Assembly: GCA_963557785.1 (NCBI GenBank)
Contig: CAUWBF010000001.1
Location: 62,001-126,000 of the forward strand
Direction: 5' to 3'
Source: Merdicola sp963557785
Lineage (GTDB): Bacteria > Bacillota > Clostridia > TANB77 > CAG-508
Length of the DNA stretch: 64,000 bases
Position 1 is the first letter of the stretch; each line of letters opens with the position of its first letter. A program made the translations under genes and the position numbers. Under the pieces are notes generated by a model that had not been told where the DNA came from, searched no databases, and saw only the letters and a list, made by a program, of their open reading frames with translations. This document shows, in pieces, positions 8,924 to 18,181 of the stretch.

Positions 8924-10262
8924 TAAGACTTTAAATAAAACAATAGTATATACATATGATGTAGGAGGAAATATCCAAAGCAAAAAAGAATATGCATATA
9001 CACAAGAAATGTTAACAAACAAAGTGCCAATAAACACAATAAACTATACATATGGAAATACAAACTGGAAAGACCAATTAACAAGCTATAGTGGAAAAAC
9101 AATAACATATGATGCAATAGGAAATCCATTAACATATGATGGAAACACATATACATGGCAAAACGGAAGAGAGCTAGCAAGTATAACAAAAGGAAATACA
9201 ACAATAGAGTATAAGTATAATGATGCAGGAATACGAACATCAAAAACAGTAAATGGAGTAGAAACAAAATATTATTTAGATGGAAGTAAAGTAATATATG
9301 AGAAAACAGAAGGACAAGATATAATATATTATTTCTATGATGAAAATGTAGATATATCAGGATTAAAATATAAAGGGGAACAATACTACTTTATAAAAAA
9401 CATACAAAATGATATAATAGGAATACTAAATAGCAATTTAGAGCAAATAGTAAGCTACGAATATGACAGCTGGGGACAAGTTATATCAATAAAAGATAAT
9501 AACGGAAACAATATAACAGATGGAACAAATATAGGAATAATAAACCCATATAGATACAGAAGTTATAGATATGATAGTGAAACAAAACTATATTATCTAA
9601 ACAGCAGATACTACAATCCAGAATGGGGAAGATTTATAAATGCGGATGGGTTACTAAGTACAGGACAGGGAATATTATGTCATAATATGTATGCATATTG
9701 TGAGAACAATCCAGTTAATAATATGGATCCAGATGGAGATTTATTTATTAAAGTATTTTTAAAATTAAAAGAAACTGTAAGGAATTTAATTATATTAAAT
9801 ACTGTTTTTCAAAATAGTGTAGCACAAAAACAAATAAAAGAAGTTCAAAATAAGATAAACGTTCCTGATAGAACTAATGAATTAAATAAAAAATTAAAAC
9901 AAAGTGCAAGTGAAATAAAAAAAGAATCATTAGGACAAAATTCTATTCAGAAATTATCGACATTTGCGAATGCGGTTAAGTCTGGAAGTAAATATGATTT
10001 GAAAGAACAATCCGAATGGCAAGAGACGATATCATATAAGAACGTTATAATGGAGCCACAAGATATAGGAAACTTTCATTTTGGGTATATTGGTAGGGCT
10101 ATGGGATATACTCCTAAATTTTTAGTGATTGGAGCAGGAATATATCAAACATTAGGAAATACTAGATATATACCATGGATTTTCACCTCATCTTTTGGTG
10201 ATGATCCCAGAGATACATATTATATAATGCAAGGAGTAATTGCTTATGAAAGCGAAAATTAA
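8918..10262 (+). pseudogene. Silent RHS orphan tip 2: core plus Ntox44 toxin
   Basis: The open frame starts inside the end of the preceding immunity gene, with no plausible start or ribosome site, so it is a start-less cassette. The first part copies the RHS core of the large gene. After FINAD (9648) comes a new tip: a hydrophobic and charged linker followed by a domain with FANAVKSGSKYDLKEQ, GNFHFGYIGRAMGY and GAGIYQTLG, then DDPRDTYYIMQGV. These are features of bacterial toxin 44 (Ntox44), a predicted RNase-type polymorphic toxin. The tip is intact to its stop codon, and its immunity gene overlaps it by 17 bases. It would become functional if recombined onto the upstream RHS gene. Confidence 0.8.
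8920..9648 (+). repeat. RHS core repeat copy 2
   Basis: Same length (729 bp) as copy 1 at 7145-7873, with only scattered substitutions, for example GATGGA for GATAGA in the NPLTYD segment. It begins immediately at the end of immunity gene 1. Confidence 0.93.
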
Positions 10263-10668
10263 AAAAAATTATAAACGAAGTTCAGTAGGTATATTAATTA
10301 TAGGGATTATAGTACTTATTTTAATTACCGGAACAATTATATATAAAATTAGTTATAATATTTTATCTTTTATTAATAATTTTTCATCAAAAGAGGTTTT
10401 AGTAGAAGAGATAGTGTCTCCAGATGATGAACATACGCTAAAAGTATATTATATAAATAATGGAGCTATAACAGGTGACAGTCTAAAAGTAAAATTGGTT
10501 AATAATAAAACTAATAAAGCTAGGGATATATATGTTGATTATCCAGTTTATTATACGAATTTAGAAGAACAAATAAAAATTAAATGGATTGATAATGAAA
10601 TTATAGAGATAAATGAAATAAAATTAAATATAAATGAAGATAATTACGATTGGCGCAAAAATAGGTAA
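10246..10668 (+). CDS. DUF5412-like membrane immunity protein for Ntox44 tip
   Basis: Start chosen at ATG 10246, nine bases after AAGGAG (10231-10236), inside the end of the toxin frame; an upstream in-frame TTG at 10240 is too close to the site. The protein has an N-terminal transmembrane helix (about residues 13-35) and an extracellular domain with EIVSPDDEHTLKVYYINNG, then VKLVNNKTNKARDIY and IKWIDNEIIEINEIKLN. These match the DUF5412 pattern as I remember it. The overlap with the toxin stop suggests translational coupling. Immunity to Ntox44 is inferred from position. Confidence 0.65.
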   Translation: MKAKIKKNYKRSSVGILIIGIIVLILITGTIIYKISYNILSFINNFSSKEVLVEEIVSPDDEHTLKVYYINNGAITGDSLKVKLVNNKTNKARDIYVDYPVYYTNLEEQIKIKWIDNEIIEINEIKLNINEDNYDWRKNR

Positions 10669-10750
10669 TATAAACTTATATTATTAATAATAGAACAACC
10701 GGCGCAACCGCCATCATATGCATATTAATACTAATAGTAGGTATAGTATA

Positions 10751-10873
10751 ATGTTTAATATTATTATAATAATTATTAGTTCTGTTCTTCTAGGCAGTTC
10801 AATTATAGTAATAAAAAAATCTAAGGTAATTTGTAAGCGTATTAGGAAACTTTCATTTCGGATATATTGGTAG
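10751..10873 (+). other. Leftover short frame with a hydrophobic helix
   Basis: An open frame of about 40 codons (ATG 10751) encodes an isoleucine-rich hydrophobic stretch and then runs into the Ntox44 remnant in the wrong frame. There is no convincing ribosome site. It may be the head of a lost immunity gene. The surrounding 10669-10843 holds nothing else recognised. Confidence 0.25.
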
Positions 10874-10929
10874 GGCTATAAGATATACTCCTAAATTTTT
10901 AGCAATTGGAGCAGGAATATATCAAACAT
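10844..10929 (+). pseudogene. 86-bp remnant of a second Ntox44 gene
   Basis: This 86-bp piece matches 10067-10152 of the Ntox44 tip with few differences (GNFHFGYIGRA region) but has no intact frame and stops at the ATG that begins the next ORF. It marks an old deletion junction between two tips. Confidence 0.8.
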
Positions 10930-11344
10930 GTTTGTAAATTCACTAACTAATAAGTCAGAGTTATCAGAAAAAACAAAAAATAGTTTAATAAATAAGACAC
11001 AAAAATCAAAAGAAGTAAAAAAAGAAGTGAAAAGAGTTATAAATGCTAATAATGGAAAGGATTTTATCAATTATAAATCAGATAAATTAGCTTTTTCAGC
11101 TAAAGATGATTTACACTTATCAATAGGAAGGGTTACTGAGACTACAATCTCTGGAATAAAAAATCAAGATAATAGTTGGAATATATCAATTAAATTGTAT
11201 GATGAATACAATTTTGAAAAAGTAGAAGAATCTAGAGGAATTGTGGATTTAATAAATAATATAGCAAGTAAAATGGAAGATATGGGATTACTACATCCAT
11301 ATGAATGGGATATAAGTTATAATTTTACATATTATGAGGAGTGA
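10928..11344 (+). pseudogene. Truncated copy of toxin tip 3 (C-terminal toxin domain only)
   Basis: The 138-codon frame is homologous throughout to the last 138 residues of the tip ending at 17500, sharing AKDDLHLSIGRVTETTISG and NQDNSWNISIKLYD. It lacks any RHS core and has no ribosome site, being fused directly to the Ntox44 remnant. The LYDEYNFE segment corresponds to LYDKYDFD in the other copy, faintly like the DxYDF motif of colicin-M-type lipid II hydrolases, but the downstream H/R residues of that family are not evident. Function is unknown. Confidence 0.65.
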
Positions 11345-11348
11345 TAAA

Positions 11349-11852
11349 ATGCAAAGAAAGAAAAAAATACACTTATACATAAGTATAAGTATCATATTTA
11401 CAATATATGTAATAGGGATGTCTATAATTCGTATTAAATTTATTGAAAATATAATTCCTACTCCAGTTGTTTATTATAATAAAGAATGGGGAGTCAATCT
11501 GCCAGAGCCATATAGAAGAGAAAGAATATATGCATTTGAATTTAAAGATGAACCAGAACTAAAAATATGGTATTATGATGAAGGAAAAATAAAAGAAATT
11601 ATAAATGATAATAATTTAAGAAAGATTGATGAGCAAAATAAAGAGTTTATACTTAATAAAATAGATGAACACTATAGCCCGTTGGAAGAAGAGAAAAAAC
11701 AATTATTTAAATGTAATGTTCCTAATAAAAATAGCTTAATGTCAGAAGAAAATTATTACTATTTTAAAAAAAATGATAATGATGCGAGCTGGCTTTTACT
11801 AATATTAGAGAATGAAACAGGAAAAGTATATTTTATACATACCTACTATTAA
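11349..11852 (+). CDS. Membrane immunity-like protein paired with toxin 3 (copy A)
   Basis: Start chosen at ATG 11349, seven bases after GAGGAG, which overlaps the toxin stop; the ATG at 11334 would lack a site. The 167-residue protein has an N-terminal helix (about 6-28) and a soluble domain with EEIKEI/IINDNNLRKIDEQNKEFIL and ASWLLLILENETGKVYF. It is homologous to 17506-18009, which sits in the same place behind the full toxin-3 tip, so the toxin/immunity pairing is seen twice. No named family recognised. Confidence 0.65.
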   Translation: MQRKKKIHLYISISIIFTIYVIGMSIIRIKFIENIIPTPVVYYNKEWGVNLPEPYRRERIYAFEFKDEPELKIWYYDEGKIKEIINDNNLRKIDEQNKEFILNKIDEHYSPLEEEKKQLFKCNVPNKNSLMSEENYYYFKKNDNDASWLLLILENETGKVYFIHTYY

Positions 11853-11901
11853 ATAAAAGAAAGTAATTGATGATGATGTTTTTTTAGCATGGAGGGAAAA
11901 A

Positions 11902-12294
11902 TTGATTAAAGAAATAAATTATATTAACAAGAATGAATTAGAAGAAATATATATACATGATATTTTTTTTAAAGAGATAAACATAGATTATAATAATAAA
12001 GTACTTGATATTATGGTTTTAGAGGATGATACAAAAAGATGTTATAAACTAATATTTGAAAATGTAGTACGATTTGATTTATTTAAGTTATCATTATGGG
12101 GAAAAACAAATAATCAAATATTAGATATGTATTTAGATGATTTCGATATAATGCAATATATCAATCAAAAATGTAATAAAAATCAAATTAAGAATGTCAT
12201 TCAAAACGTAGACAAATTATTTAGTATAGAAATTTTAATTGATAATGGTGATAAAATAGGTATTACCTGTAACAAAATAACTTTTATAAATTAA
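11902..12294 (+). CDS. Unknown small protein, possible orphan immunity protein
   Basis: The 130-residue frame begins with TTG at 11902, five bases after GGAGGG (11891-11896). It is soluble and acidic, with no membrane segment. Segments such as KVLDIMVLEDDTKRCYKLIFENVVRFD look like the beta-rich fold of several small immunity families, but I cannot name one. It sits between toxin/immunity 3A and the decayed nuclease tip and is followed by a hairpin terminator. Confidence 0.55.
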   Translation: MIKEINYINKNELEEIYIHDIFFKEINIDYNNKVLDIMVLEDDTKRCYKLIFENVVRFDLFKLSLWGKTNNQILDMYLDDFDIMQYINQKCNKNQIKNVIQNVDKLFSIEILIDNGDKIGITCNKITFIN

Positions 12295-12308
12295 GTATAA
12301 TAGTAATA

Positions 12309-12349
12309 TAGAAGTAGTTGATTATTTATATATTTGTCAATTACTTCTA
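12309..12349 (+). terminator. Terminator-like hairpin
   Basis: A 13-bp stem (TAGAAGTAGTTGA, 12309-12321, with TCAATTACTTCTA, 12337-12349; one G-T pair) is followed by an AT-rich but weak T-run. A very similar hairpin follows the second toxin-3 immunity gene at 18051-18087. Confidence 0.55.
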
Positions 12350-12359
12350 TATATTTCAG

Positions 12360-13131
12360 TTACTAGTAATGAAACAACATATGAATATAACCAAAGTATA
12401 GGAACATTAAGTAAAGTAACAGATGAAACAAACATAGGACTAATAAGCCCATACAGATACAGAAGTTATCGTTATGATAGAGATACAAAACTATACTAAC
12501 TAGACAGCAGATACTACAATCCAGAATGGGGAAGATTTATAAATGCGGATGCAACTTTAAACAGTGGAAATGATTTGTTAGGACATAATTTATACATATA
12601 TTGTAATAATAACCCAATTAATATGAAAGACATAACAGGCAATTTTGCGATATCAGCTATAGCTACATGTTTAGCAGTAGTAGGAGAAATATTGGTAAAA
12701 ACAGTTATAACAGTTGGAGTAATTGCACTTGCAGCGGGAACAATATATGTAACAGATAAAATAGTAACAGCAGCTAAAGAAAAAGTTAAAGAAGAATTTA
12801 TATAAAGAGACACTACTGTATACAAATTAACAGATGATGATAAAAAAGTTCAATATGTTGGAAGAACTAAAAATCTAGAAACAAGGAAAAAGAACCATGA
12901 AAAAATCCAGCTAGAGCACATTTAACTTTTGAAGCAATACCAGGGAAATACACAAAAATTGAAGCAAGAGGCATAGAACAAATATTAATAGAAAAATATG
13001 CAACACTAAATAAAGGAAATTCTACTAATAATCAAATAAATGGGATAAGAAAAAATAATCCAAAATTTGAACTCTATATTTGGGCTGCACAATTAGTATT
13101 ACCAGAAAGTGAAACATATGTAGAAAATTAA
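12360..13131 (+). pseudogene. Decayed RHS tip 4 with GIY-YIG (URI-type) nuclease toxin
   Basis: The piece starts with a fragment matching the YD segment near 6214-6290, jumps by internal deletion to the RHS core (PYRYRSYRYD...GRFINAD, ending 12551), and then carries a new tip. Lesions: TAA replacing a tyrosine codon in LYYL (about 12496), TAA at 12803-12805, and loss of one A in the A-run at 12900-12905. Joining the frames gives VYKLTDDDKKVQYVGRTKN, then NPARAHLTFEAI and EARGIEQILIEKY, ending at 13131. These are the GIY-like and YVG-R elements of a GIY-YIG/URI endonuclease toxin known from RHS and other polymorphic toxins. The toxin is inactive here, while its immunity gene is intact. Confidence 0.8.
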
Positions 13132-13146
13132 AAAGGAGGAGAAAAA

Positions 13147-13968
13147 ATGGGAACATGGGGAGTAAACTTATATGATGATGATACAGCACAAGATGTGAAA
13201 GATGAATACGTAGATTTATTAAGACAAGGAATAGAAAATGAAGAAGCAACGAAACGAATGATTGAAAGATGGGATACAGACGATGTAGAGGAAGGACCAA
13301 TATTTTGGATAACGTTAGCAAATACACAATGGGAGTATGGAAAATTAATAGATATAGTTAGAGAAAAAGCAATATATTATATAGAAAGTGAAGTAGAACT
13401 AGAAAGATGGAAAGAAGATAAAGAGCTATATGATAAAAGAAAAGAAATACTAAATGAGGTAGCTAAAAAATTAAAAACTCAAAATGAGAATCCAAAGAAA
13501 ATAAGAAAATATAGAATATATAAATGTCCTTGGAATATAGGAGATGTATATGCATATAAAATAAAGGACAATGAAGAATATAAAGGAAAATATATTGCTT
13601 TAATAAAAATAGAAGAAGGAGATTATTGGCCACACAATATATGTCCAGTTGTATATGTATATAATAAAATGTTTGATGAAATACCTACAATAGAAGCAGT
13701 AAAGGATATAAAATATTTACCACAGTTTTATAAACCAAGTGTATATAGAGGAGAATATAAAGATGTACTATATAGATGTTTAATAGGAATAGAAAACTCT
13801 ACAAAGAAAAAAATAGAAGAATATATATACATTGGAAATATTGAGAAATATTCATTTCCTAAGAATGAATATAAAAGAGGCGAAGAATATCTATGTTCTA
13901 TAAATAGATTCGAGGAATATATTATAAGTGTTTATAATAAATGGAAAGGAATAGATTATAGTAACTAG
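13147..13968 (+). CDS. DUF4259-like protein, probable immunity to the GIY-YIG toxin
   Basis: This 273-residue protein follows an AAAAGGAGGAG site. Its first 60 residues (MGTWGVNLYDDDTAQDVKD, then a helical stretch) have the 'MG-WG-x-DDDTA-D' signature of DUF4259-type proteins. The middle contains CPWNIGDVYAYK and YIALIKIEEGDYWPHN, and the rest is unassigned. It has no signal peptide or membrane helix, as suits protection against a cytoplasmic nuclease. It stands directly behind the decayed nuclease tip. Confidence 0.65.
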   Translation: MGTWGVNLYDDDTAQDVKDEYVDLLRQGIENEEATKRMIERWDTDDVEEGPIFWITLANTQWEYGKLIDIVREKAIYYIESEVELERWKEDKELYDKRKEILNEVAKKLKTQNENPKKIRKYRIYKCPWNIGDVYAYKIKDNEEYKGKYIALIKIEEGDYWPHNICPVVYVYNKMFDEIPTIEAVKDIKYLPQFYKPSVYRGEYKDVLYRCLIGIENSTKKKIEEYIYIGNIEKYSFPKNEYKRGEEYLCSINRFEEYIISVYNKWKGIDYSN

Positions 13969-14011
13969 AAAGTAAAATCCTTTTTTGTATACAATATGAA
14001 ATTTAAATACA

Positions 14012-15205
14012 GTAGATCAATTAACAAGCTATAGCGGAAAAGCAATAACATATGATGCAATAGGAAATCCATTAACATATGATGGAAACACATATACATG
14101 GCAAAACGGAAGAGAGCTAGCAAGTATAACAAAAGGAAATACAACAATAGAGTATAAGTATAATGATGCAGGAATACGAACATCAAAAACAGTAAATGGA
14201 GTAGAAACAAAATATTATTTAGATGGAAGTAAAGTAATATATGAGAAAACAGAAGGACAAGATATAATATATTATTTCTATGATGAAAATGGAGAAGTAA
14301 CAGGGATAAAATACAATGGGGAACAATACTACTTTATAAAAAACATACAAAATGATATAATAGGAATACTAAATAGTAATTTAGAGCAAATAGTAAGCTA
14401 CGAGTATGACAGTTGGGGACAAGTTATATCAATAAAAGATAATAACGGAAACAATATAACAGGTGGAACAAATATAGGAATAATAAATCCATATAGATAC
14501 AGAAGTTATAGATATGATAGTGACACGAAGCTATATTACCTAAACAGCAGATACTACAATCCAAAATGGGGAAGATTTATAAATGCGGATGCTATTGTAG
14601 ATACAAAAGATATTTTAGGAACAAACTTATATGCTTACTGTGGAAATAATCCTGTGAATAGAGTTGATAAAACAGGAAAAGGATGGGTAAGTGCATTTTT
14701 TAAAGCAACAGTAGCAACAGCAGTAACTATTGTAAAAGTCATAGTAGATGTGAAAAAAGCTGTATCTTCAATAGCTAGTACGAAAACATATACAAATTCT
14801 GTAACGAAAAATGAAGATGGAGGTTATAGTGCAAATACAAAAGTCAATGAAAAAAAATATATTTATGAAATAAATACCAATGGAGATATTGCAATTGATT
14901 ATACAAAGAATCCATCATATAGCATAATAGAAGGAAAGACTTTATCCAAGGCAATGATTGAAAATTCTAAACAAGTTAATATAAATAGTTTAGATAATAG
15001 AACGCTAAGAGGAATAAACGCAGAACTTGATATACATTATGGAGCATATATTCTTACAAAAGCATTTCATGACAAGACAGATCCGATTTCAAAATTTATT
15101 GATGAGAAGATATATTTACATATAGTAGAGGCAAATATGGGAGGATATAGTACGGATGATAATGCAAGATATTTTGAATATATATCAATGTTTGTTAATT
15201 ATTAA
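14012..15205 (+). pseudogene. Silent RHS orphan tip 5 with an unrecognised toxin domain
   Basis: The frame opens after a stop at 13997 and has no ATG or ribosome site; the only late start is a GTG at 14654 inside the conserved core (NNPVNRVDKTG). The core copy (14015-14591) differs from the others in one block (GEVTGIKYNG instead of VDISGLKYKG). After FINAD comes a hydrophobic helix (about 14690-14760), a polar linker and a roughly 100-residue end with RTLRGINAELDIHYGAY, IDEKIYLHIVEANMGG and NARYFEYISMF. I do not recognise a toxin family. The domain is intact to its stop. Confidence 0.7.
14015..14591 (+). repeat. RHS core repeat copy 3 (short)
   Basis: 577 bp matching 7297-7873 base for base except scattered changes and one diverged block near 14288-14325. 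It starts abruptly after unrelated sequence that follows the DUF4259-like gene. Confidence 0.92.
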
Positions 15206-15220
15206 TAGGAGGATTTTAAT

Positions 15221-15739
15221 ATGTCAAAAAGGAAAATTATTTTGATAGTTATAGTTATACTGATATTAATCTTAATGATAATAGCTATAGTAGGTTATAA
15301 GATATACAGAAAAATATTTCCGGATTATACTGGTTGGAAAAAAATAGAAATAACAGATATAGGTAGTTTTTATGTACCAGAAGATTGGATATATACTAAG
15401 GAGGGAACAATTGTATATTTTACAGATAAACCTATAACAGAAGAAGAATATAAGATATATTTAATAGGAACACAGTTTATTAGAAATGAAAAATATATAA
15501 AAATAACAGATATATATCCTAATTATAAAGAAAAAGAGAATGAAAACGGGAAAATATTATCAAATAGTGCATCTTATGAAGAAATTATATTTGAAATAAA
15601 TAATCAAGAAGAAAAAAAATTTCATATTACACTTTCAGCTGGAATTGATAACAAGTTACATTTATATGCATGGGATAATTTAGTAAATATTGAAACAATA
15701 AAGAAGATAGCAGAGTCATATATAGCAGATAGAGATTAA
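15221..15739 (+). CDS. Membrane immunity-like protein for tip 5
   Basis: The 172-residue protein follows AATAGGAGGA with good spacing. It has a very hydrophobic N-terminal helix (about 5-27, isoleucine/leucine repeats) and a soluble domain with IEITDIGSFYVPEDWIYTKE and HITLSAGIDNKLHLYAWDNL. The V-P-E-D-W pattern resembles small extracellular domains of clostridial membrane proteins, but I cannot name the family. Immunity is inferred from its place after a toxin tip. Its stop codon is in the same frame as the following RHS core copy. Confidence 0.6.
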   Translation: MSKRKIILIVIVILILILMIIAIVGYKIYRKIFPDYTGWKKIEITDIGSFYVPEDWIYTKEGTIVYFTDKPITEEEYKIYLIGTQFIRNEKYIKITDIYPNYKEKENENGKILSNSASYEEIIFEINNQEEKKFHITLSAGIDNKLHLYAWDNLVNIETIKKIAESYIADRD

Positions 15740-17500
15740 AAAGAAAGTGTAAAAGAAAATACAAATGGATATAAAGCAGAGTATTTTTATGATAATAATA
15801 GTAATGTAAACAAGATAAAATATACATTAGTAACAGATAGTAAAGAAATAAGATATAATTATGACAGAGATAACAGAATAAATAGTGTAGTAACAGAAGA
15901 CGACATAACAGTAACAAATTATGATAGATTATCAAGAATAGTAAATAAAAAGATAAAAAGAAATGATAAAATATACACAACAGAATACACATATGTAGAT
16001 ACAGATACAGAAAACAAAACAACAGAAAAAGTACAGAGTATAAAGAATGGAAATAACGATGAAATATCATACACATATGATGCAAATGGAAACATAGAGA
16101 CAATATCAAAAGGAGAAGGACAGGAAAAAGAAGAAACTAATAGATACTATTATGATGAGATAAATCAGTTGATAAGAGAAGATAATAAGACTTTAAATAA
16201 AACAATAGTATATACATATGATGTAGGAGGAAATATCCAAAGTAAAAAAGAATATGAATATACAAAAGAGAACTTAAGTGGAAAAAGAGTAACAAACACA
16301 ATAAACTATACATATGGAAACACAAACTGGAAAGACCAATTAACAAGTTATAGCGGAAAAGCAATAACATATGATGCAATAGGAAATCCATTAACATATG
16401 ATGGAAACACATATACATGGCAAAACGGAAGAGAGCTAGCAAGTATAACAAAAGGAAATACAACAATAGAGTATAAGTATAATGATGCAGGAATACGAAC
16501 ATCAAAAACAGTAAATGGAGTAGAAACAAAATATTATTTAGATGGAAGTAAAGTAATATATGAGAAAACAGAAGGACAAGATATAATATATTATTTCTAT
16601 GATGAAAATGTAGATATATCAGGATTAAAATATAAAGGGGAACAATACTACTTTATAAAAAACATACAAAATGATATAATAGGAATACTAAATAGCAATT
16701 TAGAGCAAATAGTAAGCTACGAATATGACAGCTGGGGACAAGTTATATCAATAAAAGATAATAACGGAAACAATATAACAGATGGAACAAATATAGGAAT
16801 AATAAACCCATATAGATACAGAAGTTATAGATATGATAGTGAAACAAAACTATATTATCTAAACAGCAGATACTACAATCCAGAATGGGGAAGATTTATA
16901 AATGCGGATGGAACAGTATGCGATACTGGAGCAGGTTTAATAGGAACAAATATGTATATATATTGTTCTAATAATCCTATAAATAATATGGATCCGAGTG
17001 GAAGATTTATATTATTTATAGCATTCTTAAGTGCGATTAGTGCTAAAAGTACTTTAGACATATTTGGATACAATAATACCACGAATATGTTTGTAAATTC
17101 ACTAACTAATAAGTCAGAATTATCAGAAAAAACAAAGAATAGTTTAATAAATAAGACAAAAAATTCGAAAGAAGTAAAGAAAGAAATAAAAAGAGTTATA
17201 GATGCTAATAATGGAAATAATTTTAGTAACTATAAATCTAAAGAATTAAATTTTGCAGCTAAAGATGACTTACACCTATCAATAGGTAGAGTTACTGAAA
17301 CAACAATATCTGGAATCAAAAATCAAGATAATAGTTGGAATATATCAATCAAATTGTATGACAAATATGATTTTGATATAAAAAAAGAGCAGGGAATAGT
17401 TGAAACAATAAATAATATTGCAAGCAAAATGGAAGATATAGGAATACTACACTCATATGAATGGGATATCAGCTATAATTTTACATACTACGAGGAGTGA
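15740..17500 (+). pseudogene. Silent RHS orphan tip 3: long core plus toxin 3 (full copy)
   Basis: Directly after the immunity stop the same frame stays open as RHS YD repeats and core to 16910, then a new tip to 17500. The first usable start is a TTG at 16169 with no ribosome site, so it looks like an unexpressed cassette. The tip has a hydrophobic helix (FILFIAFLSAISAKST), a charged region with SELSEKTKNSLINKT, and the DDLHLSIGRVTETTISG...LYDKYDFD domain also present at 10928-11344. A faint DxYDF resemblance to colicin-M-like enzymes is the only functional hint and is weak. Confidence 0.72.
15751..16910 (+). repeat. RHS core repeat copy 4 (longest)
   Basis: Corresponds to 6717-7873 of the full-length gene. 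The first 200 bases are diverged and one codon longer. From about 15970 on it is nearly identical, apart from a short diverged block at about 16260-16295. Confidence 0.9.
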
Positions 17501-17505
17501 TGATA

Positions 17506-18009
17506 ATGAAAAAAAAGAAAAATATTTTTATGCTTACAATTATGTCCATAATATTAGTTATATATATAATAGGAATGACTATATTAAATATTAAATTTAT
17601 CAGATATATAAATCCGAGTCCAATAACGTATGTTAGTATCGCGTGGGAAATAGATTTACCTAAACCAGATAAAATGGAGATAATATATGGGCGAGGATCT
17701 GCTGAAGGGGAAGATTTAGAAATATGGCAGTATAACGAAGAAGAAATTAAAGATATTATAAATAATAGTAGTTTTAAAAAAATAGATGAACAAAATAAAG
17801 AATTTGTATTGCAAAAAATAAATTCATATTATGATGGAGCAAGACCAGAAGAAGAGAAATTATTTGACGAGAATATCGATGTTGAATGTTTAGTAGTAGA
17901 AGAAAATTATTTTGCTTTTAATACAGATAAAAGTAATGAAGCAAGTTGGATTTTGTTAATATTAGATTATAAAACCGGAAAATTATATTATTTTGTTAAT
18001 GTTTATTAA
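17506..18009 (+). CDS. Membrane immunity-like protein paired with toxin 3 (copy B)
   Basis: Start chosen at ATG 17506 (MKKKKNIFML), eight bases after GAGGAG, matching the start used by copy A; ATG 17500 overlaps the toxin stop and is possible. It has one N-terminal membrane helix and a soluble domain with YNEEEIKDIINNSSFKKIDEQ and ASWILLILDYKTGKLYYF. It is homologous to 11349-11852, with the N-terminal helix and C-terminal half best kept. Confidence 0.68.
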   Translation: MKKKKNIFMLTIMSIILVIYIIGMTILNIKFIRYINPSPITYVSIAWEIDLPKPDKMEIIYGRGSAEGEDLEIWQYNEEEIKDIINNSSFKKIDEQNKEFVLQKINSYYDGARPEEEKLFDENIDVECLVVEENYFAFNTDKSNEASWILLILDYKTGKLYYFVNVY

Positions 18010-18050
18010 ATTGAGGTAAATGTATTTAAAAATAAAAAGTGAATAAAAGA

Positions 18051-18087
18051 AAAGTAACTGACAGACATTATGTTTATCAATTACTTT
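18051..18087 (+). terminator. Terminator-like hairpin after toxin-3 immunity gene
   Basis: Stem AAAGTAACTGA (18051-18061) with TCAATTACTTT (18077-18087), one mismatch. It is similar in sequence to the hairpin at 12309-12349. The following T-run is weak. Confidence 0.5.
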
Positions 18088-18181
18088 TATTTAAATTAGT
18101 AAATTTTATCCAAAGTTCATATGAAAAGAGATAAAAAAGAAAAAATATTATATATGTCTAAAAGATACAAAATAGATATGA

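Noticed and set aside
8901..8925. A TTG start for orphan tip 2
   Set aside because: No ribosome site precedes it and the first codons belong to the end of the immunity gene in another frame, so it was treated as a start-less cassette.
7145..16910. The long repeats as insertion sequences or a transposon
   Set aside because: The repeats encode RHS core in frame, have no terminal inverted repeats and no transposase is encoded anywhere near them.
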